Shown here: one piece after another, positions 5,709 to 8,693 of the stretch
How positions within the stretch are numbered: the stretch's first letter is position 1
How the letters are laid out: the number at the start of each line of letters is the position of its first letter
Assembly (NCBI GenBank): GCA_013698305.1
Contig: JACCVC010000252.1
Span: forward strand, 1-8,693
DNA: 8,693 nucleotides
Reading direction: 5' to 3'
Source: Chloroflexia bacterium
GTDB taxonomy: Bacteria; Chloroflexota; Chloroflexia; Thermomicrobiales; UBA6265
Made by a program: the position numbers and the translations under genes
Notes under the pieces: model-generated
What the model was told of the DNA's origin: nothing
Database searches by the model: none
The model's input: the letters and a program-made list of their open reading frames with translations, nothing else

Positions 5709-6569
5709 TCACTCGCTCTGGGCTACCTCAATGGCGAGGCCGAGGGCACCTGGTCCGATGTGTGTGCTCAGGACGGGGCCGATCACCGCCGTCTGGACGA
5801 TGGAATCTCCCGTTGCGAGCTGGCCGACCCGGTCGATTAGCGCCTGCGCATCGTCCGGCGTGGTGTTGTGCAACGCCGCAATCCGCTGGATGCCGGACAG
5901 GTTTTCTGCAAAGTCCACCAGTGCGTTGATCGCCTTGCGGCGGGTGCGAGTGCGCTCGAAGGGGACGACAACACCTTCATCGACGCGCAGGAGCGGCTTG
6001 AGCTTGAGCATCGACCCCACCAAAGAGGCCGCCTTGCCGATGCGCCCGCCTCGCCGGAGATGCTCGAGCGTCTCCACGAAGAAGATGACGTGGTAGCGAC
6101 TCTGCTGCATTTTGAGACGTGCCGCGATGACGTTGGCGTCGACGCCCTGGCTGGCGAGGTCGGCAGCGTGAATCACCTGATAGCCACATCCCAGCGTGCC
6201 GTTGAGCGAATCCAACACTTCGACGCGGATGTCATCGGCGACAGCGTCCGCCGCGATCTGGGCCGACTGGACAGTACCGCTGAGGTGTGACGAGAGCAGC
6301 ACGCAGACGATTTCCTCGTGGTTTTGTGCCAGCTCACGAAAGGTCTGCTCGAACAGGCCGGTGGACGGCTGCGACGTCGTCGGCAGCTTCTCCGCCGCGC
6401 TGAGCCGCTCCATGAACTGTTCAGAGGTGAGATCAACCTGATCCCGGAACGCCTCGTCGCCAAAGTGGACATTGAGCGGGACCATCGTGATTCCGCGCCG
6501 CTCCCGGATGTCGGGCGGCAGGTCGGCGGTGCTGTCGGTGACGATGGCGACACGTGATGATGAAGTCAT
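5709..6569 (-). CDS. DegV family fatty-acid-binding protein (FakB type)
   Basis: DegV/FakB proteins bind one fatty acid in a deep pocket and present its carboxylate to the kinase FakA, which makes acyl-phosphate. The 286-aa sequence has all family landmarks: VTDSTADLP (10-18), PTTSQPS (63-69), the LSSHLSGT loop (92-99) with Ser93-Ser94 near the fatty-acid carboxylate site in known FakB structures, LEHLRRGGRIGKA (168-180) and GPVLSTHIGPG (264-274) with the conserved His270. The length is typical (280-290 aa). The ATG at 6569 has GGAGGA 7 nt upstream on the minus strand. It starts 51 nt after the FakA-like gene, so the kinase and its carrier are neighbours, which strengthens the FakB reading over an unspecified DegV. 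Chain-length or saturation preference cannot be read from the sequence. A GTG frame overlapping its stop codon (to 5494) is not convincing as a gene. Confidence 0.92.
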   Translation of the reverse strand: MTSSSRVAIVTDSTADLPPDIRERRGITMVPLNVHFGDEAFRDQVDLTSEQFMERLSAAEKLPTTSQPSTGLFEQTFRELAQNHEEIVCVLLSSHLSGTVQSAQIAADAVADDIRVEVLDSLNGTLGCGYQVIHAADLASQGVDANVIAARLKMQQSRYHVIFFVETLEHLRRGGRIGKAASLVGSMLKLKPLLRVDEGVVVPFERTRTRRKAINALVDFAENLSGIQRIAALHNTTPDDAQALIDRVGQLATGDSIVQTAVIGPVLSTHIGPGALGLAIEVAQSE

Positions 6570-6620
6570 GCGAGTATCCTCCGGTCCCGGCGTGAAACGT
6601 ATCGTTCCATAATACTGCGA

Positions 6621-8318
6621 TCATTCAATGGAGATGATATAGCGATAGTGCGGCTGGCCGCCCGGGTGCGTCTCGATTTCGGCGTCGGGCCATTTCTCGC
6701 CGAGCGCCGCTTCGAGGGCCTGCTCGTCTTCAGTCGAGACACATTCGCCGACGAAGATGGTGATCAATTCCGGATCGTCAGCGCCGGAGGTTTGCAGTGT
6801 CCTCAGGAATACGTCGACGTCATCTGCGCCAGCAACGGCGAGCTCGTCATTGATCAGGCCGATCAGCTCCCCCTCCGCAATGGTCACGCCGTTGAGCTCG
6901 ACTGATCGGACTGCGCGGGTGATGCTGATCGCCAGACTATCGCTGATGGCCCGGTCCATTTCCGCGACATTCTTCTCGATGCTCTCGTTCGCGTTAAATG
7001 TGGTCAACGCCGAGAGCGCAGCCGGAATCGACCGGGTAGGGACCACGCGCACCGTTTTCTTCGTCAGTGTGTCTACCTGATTTGCCGCCATGATGATGTT
7101 CTTGTTGTTGGGCAGCAGGATTACCTCTTCGGCGCCACTCGCCTCGACGGCATCGAGCAACTCCTGCGTGCTGGGATTCATGGTCTGCCCGCCGCGCACG
7201 ATGGCGCTCGCCCCGAGCGACCGGAGCGCTTCGGAAATTCCATCTCCGGCGGCGACGGCAATGACAGCGATGGTCTCGTTAGCCGCATCGTCAGTTGCCG
7301 CGTCACGAGTGTTGGCTTCGACAACGGCATCGGTTCGAGCGTTTCGCTGGGCCGACAGCGCATTGGTTTGCCGGCTCATGTTGTCGATCTTGATCTGGTC
7401 GAGATCTCCGAGTTGAGTCGCATATAGGAGCACCTCGCCGGGGTTGGTGGTGTGGATATGAACCTTGAGCATCGACTCGTCACCAACGATCACTGCGGAG
7501 TTGCCCATGGCGGCGATCTCCTCCCGGCAGCGATCGGGATCGATCTGGTCGCCGAACACCATGAAATTGGTGCAGTAGCCGAAGGCGTCTCCTCCATGCG
7601 CTTCTCCCACCATGTCGAGAAACGCCATATTGGCGCCTACTTCGTGCGAGGTGGATGCGGGTGTCGAAGGAGGCAACTCGGTTTCGCCACGGGCGGTGCG
7701 GGCGAGGCCGTCCAGGATGTACACGACACCCTGACCGCCGGCGTCGACGACGCCAGCTTGACGTAGAATATCCAGTTGTTGCGGCGTATTATCGAGTGCG
7801 ATCTGTGCGCCATCGACAGCGGCAGCGAGGACATCAAGGACCGAGGGATGTGACCGGCTCTTTTCCCTTGCCGCCTCCGACGCTGCCCGAATGACGGTGA
7901 GCATTGTCCCTTCGACCGGTCGCATCACCGCCTTGTATGCAGTCTCGAGCGATCCGTCGAGCGCACGAGCGATGTCGCGACCATCAATCTCTTCGGTGGC
8001 GCCCAACCCGGATGCAAAGCCGCGAAAGAACTGGGAAAGGATAACGCCGGAGTTTCCTCGCGCGCCCATGAGCGCCCCGTACGCAAGTTTGGCGGCGACG
8101 GCGGACGTGGTCGCATTCGGATCGAGACCATCCACTGCTTCGAGGGCACCCTTCATTGTCATGGCCATGTTCGTGCCGGTATCGCCATCGGGTACAGGGA
8201 AGACGTTGAGGGAGTTGATCGCATCGCGATTATGCTCAAGCAGGGCAGCAGAAAAGGTGAAGCCGGAGAGAAGCTGTTTGCCGCTCCAGACCGCATGGGT
8301 GGTGGCAGTCGAGGTCAC
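6621..8318 (-). CDS. fakA: FakA-like fatty acid kinase (DAK2 domain, YloV family)
   Basis: FakA phosphorylates FakB-bound fatty acids with ATP to give acyl-phosphate for phospholipid synthesis; in Firmicutes this activates external fatty acids. The 565 aa have three parts. The N-terminal DAK2 kinase domain shows NVFPVPDGDTGTNM (38-51) with metal-binding aspartates 44 and 46, GARGNSGVILSQ (85-96), RPVEGTMLTV (133-142) and GVVDAGGQG (189-197). The middle domain has GYCTNF (Cys249) and VHIHT (His287, His289), which appear to match the Cys-His-His zinc site described in staphylococcal FakA. The C-terminal, EDD-like domain (about 348-565) has RGGQTMNPST (375-384) and LPNNKNI (402-408), with an Ala/Asp-rich linker before it. 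The length is normal (about 550). The start is GTG 8318, overlapping the Asp23-gene TGA by four bases (GTGA), with GGAGG 6 nt upstream. The adjacent DegV/FakB gene fits a two-gene module. Confidence 0.93.
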   Translation of the reverse strand: MTSTATTHAVWSGKQLLSGFTFSAALLEHNRDAINSLNVFPVPDGDTGTNMAMTMKGALEAVDGLDPNATTSAVAAKLAYGALMGARGNSGVILSQFFRGFASGLGATEEIDGRDIARALDGSLETAYKAVMRPVEGTMLTVIRAASEAAREKSRSHPSVLDVLAAAVDGAQIALDNTPQQLDILRQAGVVDAGGQGVVYILDGLARTARGETELPPSTPASTSHEVGANMAFLDMVGEAHGGDAFGYCTNFMVFGDQIDPDRCREEIAAMGNSAVIVGDESMLKVHIHTTNPGEVLLYATQLGDLDQIKIDNMSRQTNALSAQRNARTDAVVEANTRDAATDDAANETIAVIAVAAGDGISEALRSLGASAIVRGGQTMNPSTQELLDAVEASGAEEVILLPNNKNIIMAANQVDTLTKKTVRVVPTRSIPAALSALTTFNANESIEKNVAEMDRAISDSLAISITRAVRSVELNGVTIAEGELIGLINDELAVAGADDVDVFLRTLQTSGADDPELITIFVGECVSTEDEQALEAALGEKWPDAEIETHPGGQPHYRYIISIE

Positions 8319-8677
8319 GTCGAGCCTCCACTGGCCTTGCTCACCCGGAGGCCATCGACGTTGACGTTGACGCGGTCGACGGACATCCCGAGCATGCTTT
8401 CGACCCGAAACCTGACCGTTTGCATCACGTTGGTGGTGACGGTGAAGATGGGCGTGCCGTATTCAACCACGACGGACAGATCAATTGTGACCGTGTTGTC
8501 GATGACCGTGACGTCGATGCCTCGTTCGGCGGAGGTGATGCCGAGTCGCTTGCCGATGGCGGAACGAATCGATCTGGGCGCCATGTCGACAATGCCGTAG
8601 CATGACAGTACAGCGTCATGCACGACCGAAATGATGGCGTGATCGGATATCTCGATGTTTCCTCCAGGCTGTGACAA
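8315..8677 (-). CDS. Asp23/Gls24 family envelope stress protein (YloU type); start uncertain
   Basis: This small alpha/beta protein (120 aa as given) belongs to the Asp23/Gls24 family (DUF322). Members act near the inner face of the membrane in Firmicutes and are linked to envelope stress; the YloU subgroup sits next to yloV, as here. Visible family features are the opening strand NIEISDHAII, the following helix with the typical CYGIVDMA, a glycine-containing turn before the strand IDVTVIDNTVTIDLSVVVEYG, and the C-terminal VNVNVDGLRV strand. The annotated start is a TTG at 8677 without a ribosome binding site. The frame stays open to the window edge (reading DPEKLSQPGG), so the true start may lie beyond 8693. 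An internal GGAGG at codons 5-6 is not followed by a start codon. Its stop overlaps the fakA GTG start by 4 nt, indicating translational coupling. Exact biochemical role unknown. Confidence 0.85.
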   Translation of the reverse strand: MSQPGGNIEISDHAIISVVHDAVLSCYGIVDMAPRSIRSAIGKRLGITSAERGIDVTVIDNTVTIDLSVVVEYGTPIFTVTTNVMQTVRFRVESMLGMSVDRVNVNVDGLRVSKASGGST

Positions 8678-8693
8678 TTTTTCGGGATCCGAT

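Noticed and set aside
5494..5712. 72-codon minus-strand frame whose GTG start overlaps the degV stop codon
   Set aside because: The overlap is suggestive of coupling, but the product is Pro/Arg/Gly-rich without a motif, the frame spans the strong hairpin, and its end overlaps the recG ribosome binding site region. I treat it as non-coding.

Overview
The window looks like a chromosomal segment of a high-GC (about 60 % by eye) bacterium, most likely Chloroflexota and possibly the Thermomicrobia/Sphaerobacter side. This rests on three things: the gene order, a long-form RecG, and two small basic proteins of a type I associate with Chloroflexota and Actinobacteria. No rRNA, tRNA, CRISPR array or insertion sequence was seen. 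The taxonomic call is inference.

Almost everything from 8677 down to 1273 is one co-directional minus-strand block, probably an operon or two overlapping ones. In transcription order it holds an Asp23/Gls24 (YloU-type) protein, a FakA-like DAK2 kinase (YloV-type), a DegV/FakB-type fatty-acid-binding protein, RecG, RsmD, CoaD and a DivIVA/SepIVA-like coiled-coil protein. Junctions are tight: asp23/fakA overlap by 4 nt (GTGA), recG/rsmD share one base (TGATG), and rsmD/coaD are 9 nt apart. The one larger internal gap is 5475-5708, upstream of recG, and it holds a strong hairpin. The block joins a Firmicutes-like half (yloU-yloV with degV) to an Actinobacteria-like half (recG-rsmD-coaD-DivIVA-like). 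Functionally it combines exogenous fatty-acid activation (FakA/FakB), replication-fork rescue (RecG), 16S rRNA methylation (RsmD), coenzyme A synthesis (CoaD) and probably envelope or division organisation (Asp23, SepIVA-like).

Downstream of the block is a minus-strand beta-class carbonic anhydrase (556-1179) with its own ribosome binding site. It ends convergently with a small plus-strand gene.

The left end (1-555) is the least ordinary part. It carries a complete 90-residue plus-strand small gene (235-507). Before it is the 3' end of a second gene (2-172) whose product ends in a related short hydrophobic motif (R...G..LI..G[ED]RI). Between them lies a perfect 8-bp inverted repeat (198-215), 19 bp before the start codon, which looks like an operator. 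A cluster of CGGACG/CGTCCG inverted repeats at the 3' end of the small gene faces the convergent carbonic anhydrase gene. This pair of small paralogue-like genes is the best candidate for something undescribed; its function cannot be read from the sequence.
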